From NCBI RefSeq assembly GCF_905220365.1, contig NC_061129.1, forward strand, positions 11,842,803 to 11,906,802: a stretch of 64,000 nt of DNA, written 5' to 3'. The DNA comes from Vanessa cardui. Lineage: Eukaryota; Arthropoda; Insecta; Lepidoptera; Nymphalidae. The translations under genes and the position numbers were made by a program. Shown here piece by piece: positions 48,413-58,000 of the stretch; position 1 is the stretch's first letter, and the number at the start of each line of letters is the position of its first letter. The notes beneath the pieces were generated by a model that saw nothing but the letters and a program-made list of their open reading frames with translations, was not told where the DNA came from and searched no databases.

Positions 48413-48916
48413 TAGGTATATCCAAATATGATAATTTATCCTCGATTTCGATCATAGGTATTTATCAAGCAGGTATGAGCCTACATAATAAAGTGTTTGT
48501 TTTTTATTAGAAAACCTTATAGTAAATTTAATAAGTAAAGTAAATTTTCTTGTAAGTACAAAATTCATTTAACAGTACAAGAATGAGCTTAATGTGTATG
48601 CATCTAAATTAAACCCTGGGTTTAAAAATTAAATACATCAATGAAGTTTCAATACGTCAATGACATTAAATACTTAGATTTTACGCGATTGGTTTAAATC
48701 ATCATCATCATATTTCAGTGAGTTTTACCATCGACGCTGCAATTATCACGATATTAACGGCAAATATAAGTTGTATAATCAGCTCGCCATTTAACATCTT
48801 GAAAATATCTTCGATCGTTTTAATCAACGGTTTCCCGGAGGAGAATGTTATACTTCTGATTCCTGTCCGACTCAAGTGAAATCAACTAGACTAGACATTT
48901 GGTCGAAAGACATTTT
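48413..48916. other. Intergenic, nothing recognised
   Basis: AT-rich, no open frame or repeat that I can name. Confidence 0.4.
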
Positions 48917-49207
48917 ACTTGGTGGTAGGGCTTTGTGCAAGCCCGTCTGGGTAGGTACCACCCACTCATCAGTTATTATACCGCCAAATAACAGTACTCA
49001 GTATTATTGTGTTCCGATTTGAAGGGTGAGTGAGCCAGTGTAACTACAGGCACAAGGGACGTAACATCTTAGTTCCCAAAGTTGGTGGCACATTGACGAT
49101 GTAAAGAATAGTTAATATTTCTTACAGCCTCATTGTGTATGGGTGATGGTGACCACTTACCATCAGGTGGTCCATATGCTCGTCCGCCAACCTATACCAT
49201 AAAAAAC
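48917..49207 (+). repeat. Near-complete SINE-like repeat ('gcccgtctggg' type)
   Basis: It runs TACTTGGTGGTAGGGCTTTG, AGCCCGTCTGGGTAGGTACC, GGGTGAGTGAGCCAGTGTAA, TTAATATTTCTTACAGCC, GGTGACCACTTACCATCAGG, ATGCTCGTCCGCC and an A-rich end. It is the reference for the partial copies at 10853 and 19826. GACATT near both edges may be a short target duplication. Confidence 0.8.
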
Positions 49208-49804
49208 AAGGACATTGCTACGGAGATGTACTGACATCGCATTATTTTGATATTTCTTCAATCAAAATGACATCAAAACAAACTCTTCTACACATTCTGC
49301 TCTAAAGAATGAATGTCTGTACATTGAAATGTTTACACACACACACACACAGAAAGAAGGAAGTGGGTGTCGTTAGGGTACTTAGTATTATTTTTTTTAT
49401 TTTATTAATATTTAAAATTACGCTAAATGATTACTAGCATGTATGCTTATGAATTATGATTAGCTTAGTGTAAATCCAGCTAAGAGTAAAAACGTTAAAA
49501 ATAACCAAGAACCGATTGAGATGATGTTATTAGAATATTTATAAAAATAATCATAATTATTGTGTTAAAGTAATTGTAGAAAGATCTATATGATATAAAA
49601 CATCGTAAATTAAAAATTTTACTATTATCGTATTCGCTTCGCGCATAGATTTTTTTTTGTACTAAAATTTCGCAGATAACTTTTCATTTATCAATAGTAA
49701 GCTTATGTAATATAAAATTAATAAACGCCATATTTATTGTAAATACTGCAGTATATTTAATCATATACTATTCGTATATAGCTAATCACGCTCTGATGAA
49801 TGTA
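49208..49804. other. Intergenic, nothing recognised except a short (CA)n
   Basis: A (CA)n run lies at about 49336-49351. The rest is AT-rich and non-coding. Confidence 0.4.
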
Positions 49805-50121
49805 TAGTACGACACATCTTAGATGTAGCATCGGCAAATTCGTAAAACCGATCACATCCGAATTAAGTACCCCGCGCCGTCTCATATTATCAATATTTAT
49901 TTCTTATGTGAATATGATCTTTGCACGAACGAAATAACGTGTACTATCATATGACCTGATATATTCGTCGATTTTTTTTCTCGGGTTGAATTTACGCGAG
50001 AATCTATAGCGACGAATAGCGTCGAATGGCGCGATAGGGAGCTATTTATAATGGTTGTGTAAATCGGCAGTAATCGGTTTTACGAATTTTGCCGATGCTA
50101 CATCTAAGTTGTGTCGTACTA
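49805..50121. mobile_element. MITE with about 50-bp inverted ends and TA target duplication
   Basis: The left end TAGTACGACACATCTTAGAT, then GTAGCATCGGCAAATTCGTAAAACCGAT, is inverted at the right end (about 50072-50121) with one indel and one or two substitutions. TA flanks both sides. It is 317 bp and non-coding, with a CGACGAATAGCGTCGAATGG core. TA target and MITE size fit the Tc1/mariner-related class. Confidence 0.85.
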
Positions 50122-51403
50122 TATGTAATTATGGTTTAAAAACATCTTCTGGGTAAATGTCAATTATATCAAGGAATAGGATAATACAATAAATTGGATA
50201 AGAAATTAAACATTTAATTTTTATTTCTATTATTTATTTTCTATAAAGCATTGTATAAAAGTATTAAAACATTTTTATTACATTTTTTTAAGTTTAACTT
50301 TATTACAAATGATTAATATAAAAATATAAAATTACAAAAGTCTTGAATTTAATTTAAGTTACATTATTAAATGTTACGAAACATGTACTTATGTGTGATG
50401 TGTGATTTATGGTAATTAGAAAAATAGAAAAAGATTTTATATAATAAATTATGAATACTAGTATCAGCCCAATTTTTTATTAACGATATTACAACTCGTC
50501 ACTAATTACTAAAAAAAAAAAAAAATAGGAGCGTGCAATGCACCGTTCGTCTACCACTTGGTATAAGTAAAAATTAATAATAGTTTTTTTTTCGTAACGC
50601 TATTCGCATCAACGAGTTTCAAATCACAATTATCCTTAAGAAGTTTCACTTCAAACACCATTGAACAGATTTGTCTATGCCTATTTACACTAAATATTCG
50701 TTACACATTCAAAATGTTATAACTAATAAAATACGTTAACAGATAAAAAATAGTTAGGAATTATTAGGGGTTATGGTAAGAATATAATGTACTTATGATA
50801 ACAATTATAAACAATTCAAATTCAACGGATATTCCTCGTAACCGATTACAACTAAGTCGCCATTTTGTATTCTCGAATTATCCGATGGGAAGGCAATCTA
50901 ACTTTAGATATTTATAGGTAAGCGAAGGCCTTATTCTATAAGATTAATTATTATTTAAGTTTTTATAAAAAAACATAATTAAATATTAATATTTAATCGA
51001 ATAAAAAAAATTGTAATAAAATTGTCACGTTAGCCAATAAGCTAAAAAGTTTTTATTATAAAAATGAAGGCACGATACATTTTATATTTACATAGAGGTG
51101 AAACTTTTGCTGTCGTGATGATAACATCAAATTCCATAATTAAGTGCGATGTTTTAATGTTAAGTTCCATACTAAAATAATAATACGATGTACCATACTT
51201 ATGTACTGAGTCGCAGTCTTTTTTGGTGTATTTTAATCCACATTGCCGTAAGAATATAAAAGTGCTTTTAAAAAAGTCTTTAACCTTTTTCAACCATAAG
51301 AGAGAAGCTCTGACATCGAATTGACATAATTGATCGAGATTTTCCTTTATTATAACGAACCGTTTGTAGTACTTTGTAGTTTGTAGTTATTTGCAAATCG
51401 AAT
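50122..51403. other. Intergenic / carboxypeptidase 2 distal 3' region
   Basis: AT-rich, no repeat or gene that I recognise. The 83-codon minus-strand open frame 51042-51293 has no support. Confidence 0.4.
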
Positions 51404-51472
51404 GAAATATGTCGATATATCTATCTCGTTCTTCGATTGCCGAAGAAGGAGATAGATATATCCACATATTTC
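51404..51472. repeat. Long hairpin in the 3' UTR of the second carboxypeptidase
   Basis: 32-nt arms 51404-51435 and 51441-51472 pair with two mismatches around a 5-nt loop (ATTGC). It begins 64 nt past the stop codon and should be within the transcript if the 3' UTR exceeds 130 nt. Confidence 0.85.
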
Positions 51473-51535
51473 CAGTAAGCTGTACGTTAAGTCGTACGGG
51501 TATTGTAAATCGTTTGTCAGTATTTCTATGTCATA

Positions 51536-54500
51536 TCACGTCATCGTCAGTATACCGTCATTCAAAGGCGAGTAAAAGAAATCGTTCTGTCTCTTCCACC
51601 TGATAACCATCACCAGTCCAGCAGCCGCACCCATCACCAAAAGGACATTAACGACCACGCTAGAGATTAAACCAATCTTGAACTCCGAGTTTCCGTAATG
51701 ACTGAGATCTGTGTACTCTTCGTAAGGCGGGACATCCTCGTCGTTTATTTTGTAGTTTGGCGGCATTGGCAAGTCCCGGTTGAGAATGAAGTTAGTTACG
51801 AGTGACTTCGCTTGAACCGGCTTGTCTATTGGAACTAAGTGACCCGCGCCATTGACTTGTACCTCGGTGAAGCCGCCTCCTGACTTCACATATCTAGATA
51901 AAAAAAAACATGTATTATAAGGAATACCAATAATTAATTAAATATTCTGTGAGAATTTATCATTTGTAAATAAACACTACACTGAATATTTTAATGTGTA
52001 CGAATAACCAAAATAAAGATTAAAATAACATTTAAAAAATACAGTAGAACTTTATTGCTGTCGTTAAAATAAATAATAAAATGGTGAGACAATCTTATGG
52101 TATTTAATTGTAGATGGATGGCCGCAACGGTATGTGGTTGGGCTTTGTTATAGACTGCCTTACCATATTAAGCTAAAAAAAGCCAAAATAGCTTTCAGTA
52201 CCGAAATTATTAATAATTCCAATATGATACACGATTGTGCTATAGAGATATTTTAATGTTTTAATTTTACTGAGAAATTTAACTATATATTTAACTACTC
52301 TTGATAACGTATAAAACAATTTGTAAAATTTGCCAATAACACTGTTGCATGTGAAACTTATGCCTATAAACATATTGTACAACAAATCATGGGAACTGCA
52401 ATACTACAAAATACAGTTAGTTTGAGAAATGGCCTGTAAATTGGGTCAGGGGGCGCCAGAAATGGTAATAGCGTACCCGGCGACGGTGCCGTTGAACCAC
52501 CACGGCGTGCGCGGCGCGGCCAGGAAGGCGGCGCGGCGGCTCCAGCGCCAGCGCGCGCGCCGCGACTCCGCCGTCAGCACGCACGGCGTCGTCAGGTCCA
52601 GCTGCCCGCTGCGCCACGCGAGCATGGGGGAGGAGGAAATATCGAACTGAGTAAAGTTAAAAGTCCGTCGTCTGTTATCCTATCAAAAACAGTACTATCG
52701 AAGTTAGGAGAATCCTCTTTAAGCTTCCTTATCAATTGGTAGATTAGGTATCCGTTACTTGTAGTAGGGCGTTGTCGTAGGGCGGCTTGAAGGGTATAGC
52801 GCCGTAAGGTTTATCGGTGGTCGCTCGAAGCAGAGCTACGGGCACCGTCAAACCGCGCGCGGAGGGTATACGTTCGCTGTCGCAGGCGCAACGTGCTCAA
52901 CGCAAACTTAGAGGTACAGCTGTAGGCCGCACATCGCCAGTTGAAAAATGAGTTTGAAAAGGCGTTAAGTAAACAGAGAGTAACGGGGCGCCCCTATCGT
53001 GGTTTGCGAGGGAAGCTCCGGACATACGGCGCTCCTATTACGGAATAACTACCACCATATCTCCTGCGACTGGTCGGGGAGCTATTAACGGGAAACAGGG
53101 CGGGTCACTCAACCACGATGCCCTAAAACACCCTGAACACCTGGACCATGGAGGCGGTGGTCCAAGGGAACGTAGTCCTAACGGTATCACTGGATGTGGC
53201 GAACGACTTCAATAGTCTCCCCTTCTTTTTTTTTATTTAATTTACGACATCCACGGGCTCATAGCTGTCCATGCCTTTTTATATTTTACATTACACTTGG
53301 GCGTTTTATATTTTATATTTTTACTCAACATCAGCAGATATACGCTGGACTTCAAGCTCGCCGTCTTCCTTTCGAGGACGGAGGCCCTCCTAATCCACGG
53401 TCCTCGCTGAGGTCTCCTCGAGGAGCGTCTACCGCCCTCCAAGGGACGGTAATTAAGGCGCAGACACATATAAGGGATCAGGGCCTCATCATGGATGGTA
53501 GATGGAGCTTCGGGCAACATTTTGTCCAACTCAGCTTGAAGCTCATCAATGCTTTTAGTAGGAGGACCTTAAACGCCTTGCCTGCGTGCGCACTATGGCA
53601 TTATATTTTTTTATTTATTGTAAATCAATAAATCTAATCCAATCCATCAGCCCATTTCCGTCCACTGCTGGACATTGGCCTTTTCAATTGCACGCCACTG
53701 AGATCGTTCTTGGGCTACTCGCATCTAGTTCCTGCCAGCCGTCTTGCGTAAGTCGTCACTCCACCGTGCCCGAGGACGTCCTACTCTACGTTTGTCGAGA
53801 CGCGGTCTCCACTCTAGAACACGTTTTCCCCAACGATTGTCGGTTCTTCGACGATGTAAAGATTCGACGTAATTTTCCAAACCTAGCTGAATTCTTCTAT
53901 TCACCTCGTCCTCAAGGTTGTTTCTACCTAATCGCAAAATCTGCCCAAGGTAGACATATTTTTGAACAACTTCGAGGACGGCACCGTGTATCGCAATCGG
54001 TTCCGGTAGAACATGTTCTTTGAACATTATCTTGGTTTTATCCAAGTTCATCCGTAGGCCGATGCGCACAGAAAAATCAGCCAGCTGGTTCAGCATTTGT
54101 TGTAGGTCCGTACGTTTCTGCCATAATGACGATGTCGTTTGCAAATCTCAAGTGAGAGATGTATTCGCCATTGATTTTTTGATTGATTGATTGAAATGAC
54201 GTGGCATCTACATGTCACGTCCTTTCTAGTTCAGCGTCTTGAACATATTCTCCATTGAATTAGTAAACATTTGGGGGAAATAACGTCCCCTTGTCTCACT
54301 CCTCGATTCAATGGTATGGGATTTGTTTGCTGATTCTGTACTTGGACGGAAAATACACCTATTTGGTTGGACTCCCTTAATGCTCGTAACAAGGTTCTTA
54401 TCTTACGGGACCGTGGGATCAGTGCTGCAAATCCGCTTCACCGAAGAAGACCAGAAGAAGGGGTATTCGCTATGAATATCTTCTCCTCCCGCCCTAAATG

Positions 54501-55755
54501 TCCCGGGGTTAAGGGTTTTTGTACCCTGACAACTTCCTAGGAAGTGGAACCCCGCAGAGGTGAGCCTACCGTCAGGACGTCACGGTAGTATGCACAAACG
54601 ATTTCGTGACATCCTCCAAAAAGACGGAGTGGGTGGCTCACGTTGGTTTTTTAGCAGGTATACACCCCGACCCCCACCTCATGTGGAGGAAAAGTGGTAT
54701 GCGTTTTTGCAGCGAAAAAAATAGGGCGGCATAATAGGTATTCCACGCGGGCGACAAAACAGCTAGCAGCGGGCCTGAATATGCAGATGAATCAAAGGCT
54801 CTCTCGAATCAGTTTTACTGTTCAGGAATCAACATACTCCGAAATATATCTAAATATGCTGGTCGCATATTTAGATATACGGAGCCATAAAAATTTCAAC
54901 AGAAATAACAGTTGGAAAATTATAAGTTTGAAAATATCTTCAACCCTATATGTTTTATTTTCAGAGATGTTTCTAATCGATATTGAGCTACCCATATATA
55001 TTTCCTATATTTATTACCAAGCTATATTTCTAAAAACTTACCAATATATTAAAACTCTGCAATGTTCGAGTAGTTCTTCAACTTTCGGAGACACGGACGC
55101 CAGGAAATCCGTTTTAAGACGTATATGCACATCATCGTTGTGGAAGTCGAACTTCTTGGCACCGACGTGGATTTTGTCCCGAATGCTCTCTTGCGTTATA
55201 TAAGGGACGAAGTCTTTAACGTGCGCGACGACGTGATCTTTGAGCAAATTGTAAGTTTCGTCTTTGGAAGCTATTATTTGTAATTTGTCTAAAAGTCGTT
55301 CGCGTAGCTGAAATATATTTATTTATTTACTTTTTAAGGGAAACAAACAGTTAACATTTAATCTTAATAGCTAATAACACATAAAAATAGATCATATACC
55401 AACAAGTTTCCACTAACCACCACTATCGATTTAATAACTGTAATCATGAAAATATCCATGTTCATTTAAAGTCCTATATATATCGATTGATTCATTTCAA
55501 AGTATTCGACAAATGAAAAACCCTGAACCCTGAACCATGGAATAATAAAAAGAAACAAACACAATTCTTGGTCAATATTTTACTCACTCCGGACGCAGCG
55601 ACTGAGTCTCCGTCCTTAATGGCTTTTTCAAATTGTTCCTGGAGAGATTTCGCCGCCAGCGCTCCCTGAGAGTCGACCAGACCCCAGTTATAGAACACCC
55701 GGGTGAAGTCAACTATACTCTGGCGGTCTACGATGGGATTCCCCATTATTATACC
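51536..55755 (-). CDS. Serine carboxypeptidase 2 (S10) with C-terminal membrane anchor, 5' part not seen
   Basis: Visible exons in coding order: 55755-55588, 55307-55042, 52608-52477 and 51893-51536. Phases match exons 6-9 of the paralogue ending at 41535, and sizes are close (168/168, 266/260, 132/129). The frame starts GIIMGNPIVDRQSIVDF, aligning with GLAIGNGFIDPLSLQRY of the paralogue. Catalytic Asp (CGQLDLTTP) and His (VNGAGHLVPIDKP) are present. After the catalytic domain comes a hydrophobic stretch, IGLISSVVVNVLLVMGAAAG then LVMVI, followed by RWKRQ and a short tail: a type I anchor that the paralogue lacks. Exons for the signal peptide, oxyanion loop and GESYAG serine are not found between 55756 and 64000. 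They may lie further right, or the gene is broken. The third visible exon is extremely GC- and Arg-rich. Confidence 0.88.
52744..52876 (-). other. Orphan exon-like open frame inside carboxypeptidase 2 intron
   Basis: After a possible CGACAG acceptor the minus strand reads ERIPSARGLTVPVALLRAT, TDKPYGAIPFKPPYDNALLQ, VTDT and TAA. It is protein-like and GC-rich. Its phase would accept the preceding exon but not continue into the next one. The protein is not recognised; a captured fragment or a chance frame are both possible. Confidence 0.3.
52930..53590 (+). mobile_element. Decayed R1-type LINE reverse-transcriptase fragments
   Basis: Plus-strand translation gives TGRPYRGLRGKLRTYGAPIT, NVVLTVSLDVANDFNSLPF and, after an interruption at about 53219-53345, IRDQGLIMDGRWSFGQHF. 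These are order-preserving blocks of R1-clade RT. Frames are broken by stops. Confidence 0.65.
53636..54400 (-). mobile_element. RTE-type LINE, 3' part of reverse transcriptase
   Basis: The minus strand encodes IGLRMNLDKTKIMFKEHV, VVQKYVYLGQILRLGRNN, then DNRWGKRVLEWRPRL and GRPRARWSDDLRKTAG (54144-53725), typical of the RTE RT end. It continues with frameshifts towards 54400. Target of insertion: the large intron of carboxypeptidase 2. Confidence 0.75.
54400..54725 (+). mobile_element. Probable R1-type LINE 3' end
   Basis: CGGGACCGTGGGATCAGTGC, CGGGGTTAAGGGTTTTTGTA, GTGGAACCCCGCAGAGGTGA and GGAGTGGGTGGCTCACGTTG match what I recall of lepidopteran R1-like 3' regions. It may belong with the RT fragments at 52930-53590, with the RTE copy inserted between. 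Confidence 0.5.
54837..54884. repeat. Short-spacer hairpin in carboxypeptidase 2 intron
   Basis: 20-nt arms with a 3-nt bulge (CTCCG-TATATCTAAATATGC) and a TGGTC loop. Confidence 0.85.
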
Positions 55756-55975
55756 CTGAAATATTTAATTACGTTAAAATAAATCAGAAAAATTTTCCCA
55801 TCGCTGAAGTCATTTTGGCGTTCGCCATAAGTGTTGTTAAAAAAAGCTCAAATCAATAAAAATGTCAGCTGAAATATTTTTTTAATGCATTCTAACTGTT
55901 TGAGCAGAAAATAAACTTTGACATAAGCAATATTCAAATTATGCCTCAAAGGTCAGTGAACTGGATTATACTCCA

Positions 55976-56272
55976 ACAACAAAAGCCTGTAAATTCCCAC
56001 TGCTGGGCTAAAGGCCTCCTCTCTCTTTAAGGAGATGGTTTTGGAACATATTCCACCACGCTGTTCCAATGCGGGTTGGTGGAATACACATGTGATATAA
56101 TTTGTATGAAATTTGTCACATGCAGGTTTCCTCACGATGTTTTCCTGCACCGCTGAGCACGAGATGAATTATATAGACGAATTAAGCACATGAAGCAGAG
56201 GTGCTTGCCTGGGTTTGAACCCGCAATCATCGGTTAGGATGCACGCGTCCTAACCACTGGGCCATCTCGATT
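55976..56272 (-). mobile_element. Full-length tRNA-derived SINE with perfect 15-bp target duplication
   Basis: CTGGATTATACTCCA occurs at 55961-55975 and 56273-56287, exactly flanking the element. In reverse it runs GAGATGGCCCAGTGGTTAGG, GCGGGTTCAAACCCAGGC, CATCGTGAGGAAACCTGCAT and AATTTACAGGCTTTTGTTG. It is the best-preserved insertion in the window. Confidence 0.95.
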
Positions 56273-56538
56273 CTGGATTATACTCCAGTCCAGTCTTAAT
56301 TCCGAACGGTATATAAGTATATTAGACCGTTCTTAATTAAGCCTTTTTATTGGACTTAGCCTCAGAGACTTAAAAAAGAATGGATGATCACATAATAGAA
56401 ATTTCTCGAAGTAACGATTGATAGAACAGACACATATAATATATTAAGCATTAATCGATAAATAACTAAAGTATTGAATTTGCCTTGCCTGACGTTTATA
56501 ATTTGAAAAAGGAAAGAAAATGTTCTACATATAATATA

Positions 56539-58000
56539 CAGGGTTATTTGTAAAACATTAACAACCTCGCAGGGCTAGATTGAGAACATCATAAACAACA
56601 ACTTTTGTTTTATGACTTTTCATAACTCATTAATTTTTACTTTCATACAAAATTAAAAATATTAAAATTGATTTCTCTAATGTTAAAAACTCTATACGGC
56701 AATGAAAAAAAAAACAGTTAAAATAGTCTGATTTTAGCTCCACCCACAAAATGGGCGGAGTTAACACGCTTGACTTGACGTAATTAACGCTTTGATGCGC
56801 CGTCGCAGTCTTACGCTTTGATGTGCCCGCGCAACGTGCTCTTATTGCTAATTTCAGTTTACAGTCCGTTGATTTCAGTTAATAAGTTCACTATGCCATA
56901 TTCCAATATCGAATATACTGAAATGGTTCGCATTTTAGCGAAATGCGATGACAACGTTTCAGAAGCATGTCGTCAATATGCGATTAAATTTCCAAATGTG
57001 CCTACTCCAAGCCGCGTGACAATGCTAGCTGCCACACAGCGATTACGCGATTACGGCCAATTCCGTTCTCCTTTAAGAGATAGTGGTCGTCCGCCAAGGC
57101 GCACAGTTCAAGAGGAAGAAGACATCATGGAGTTCTTCGAAGCCAATCCAGCAGCGAGCACCAACGATGCAGCCCGGCGGTTTAATGTATCGCAATACTT
57201 CGCATGGAGTGTTGTACACAATGAAGGGAAATATCCCTTTCACCTTCTTCGCGTCCAAGAATTAAACGAACCCGATAAACCCGCGCGAGTTGCGTTTTGT
57301 AACTGGGTGCTAAACGAGAGGCCAACTATTTTATGGACTGACGAAGCAACATTTGGCAGAGTCGGTTTGTTCAATTCTCGCAATGAGCATTTGTGGTGCC
57401 ATGAAAATCCACACAAAACTAGACCACATCATTTTCAACACCGATTTAGCGTCAATGTGTGGGCAGGAATTGTAAATTCAACTTTACTAGGCCCTGTCTT
57501 TTTGGAGCGACTCAATGGAGAAACATACCTACGTTTCCTCACTGAAACACTACCAGATTTAGAGGAAGATATACCCCTCGCTGATTTACGTGTTATGTAT
57601 TATCAACATGACGGAGCGCCAGCGCATAATGCTCGCGAAGTCCGGAATTTTTTAAATAACAATTTTCCTGGTCGTTGGATTGGGCGCGGCGGACCTCGTG
57701 CCTGGCCCGCTAGGTCGCCGGATATCACGCCATTAGATTTTTATTTATGGGGACACGTCAAAACATTGGTGTATAGTGGACGTGAAATCACAAGCCGTGA
57801 AATGTTAGTGGAGAAAATCACTTGGGCTTTCGACCAGGTTAAGTCAAACTCACAAGTGCTATCGAGAGTGAATGAACAATTAATTTTTAGGTGTGGATTA
57901 TGTGTAGGTTGTGAAGGTGACTACATAGAACAATATGTGCGGAATACACACAGACATCCCCGGGGTTTTAACCCTTAGAGGTACAATAGAATAAAATTTA
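56539..58000 (+). mobile_element. Tc1/mariner-superfamily transposon, DUF4817/DD41D type, right end not found
   Basis: The left end CAGGGTTATTTGTAAAACAT follows a TA at 56537-56538 and resembles termini of this group. The transposase gene is listed separately. No inverted copy of the left end was found up to 58600, so the right boundary is approximate and the copy may be 3'-truncated. Confidence 0.65.
56893..57978 (+). CDS. Transposase with DUF4817-type N-terminal HTH and DD41D catalytic core
   Basis: One uninterrupted frame of 361 residues from the ATG of MPYSNIEYTEMVRILAK. An upstream in-frame ATG at 56821 would add 24 residues, but the family usually starts at the MP(Y)SN-like site. Residues 1-50 form the DUF4817-like helix-turn-helix. 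A second HTH (AARRFNVSQYFAWSVVHNEG) follows. The DDE core has D1 in LWTDEATF, D2 in YQHDGAPAH and D3 in ARSPDITPLDFYLWG, with 41 residues between D2 and D3, hence DD41D. It cuts and pastes DNA at TA. No stop or frameshift: a recent, possibly expressed copy. It sits right of the carboxypeptidase-2 exons on the opposite strand. Confidence 0.9.
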   Translation: MPYSNIEYTEMVRILAKCDDNVSEACRQYAIKFPNVPTPSRVTMLAATQRLRDYGQFRSPLRDSGRPPRRTVQEEEDIMEFFEANPAASTNDAARRFNVSQYFAWSVVHNEGKYPFHLLRVQELNEPDKPARVAFCNWVLNERPTILWTDEATFGRVGLFNSRNEHLWCHENPHKTRPHHFQHRFSVNVWAGIVNSTLLGPVFLERLNGETYLRFLTETLPDLEEDIPLADLRVMYYQHDGAPAHNAREVRNFLNNNFPGRWIGRGGPRAWPARSPDITPLDFYLWGHVKTLVYSGREITSREMLVEKITWAFDQVKSNSQVLSRVNEQLIFRCGLCVGCEGDYIEQYVRNTHRHPRGFNP

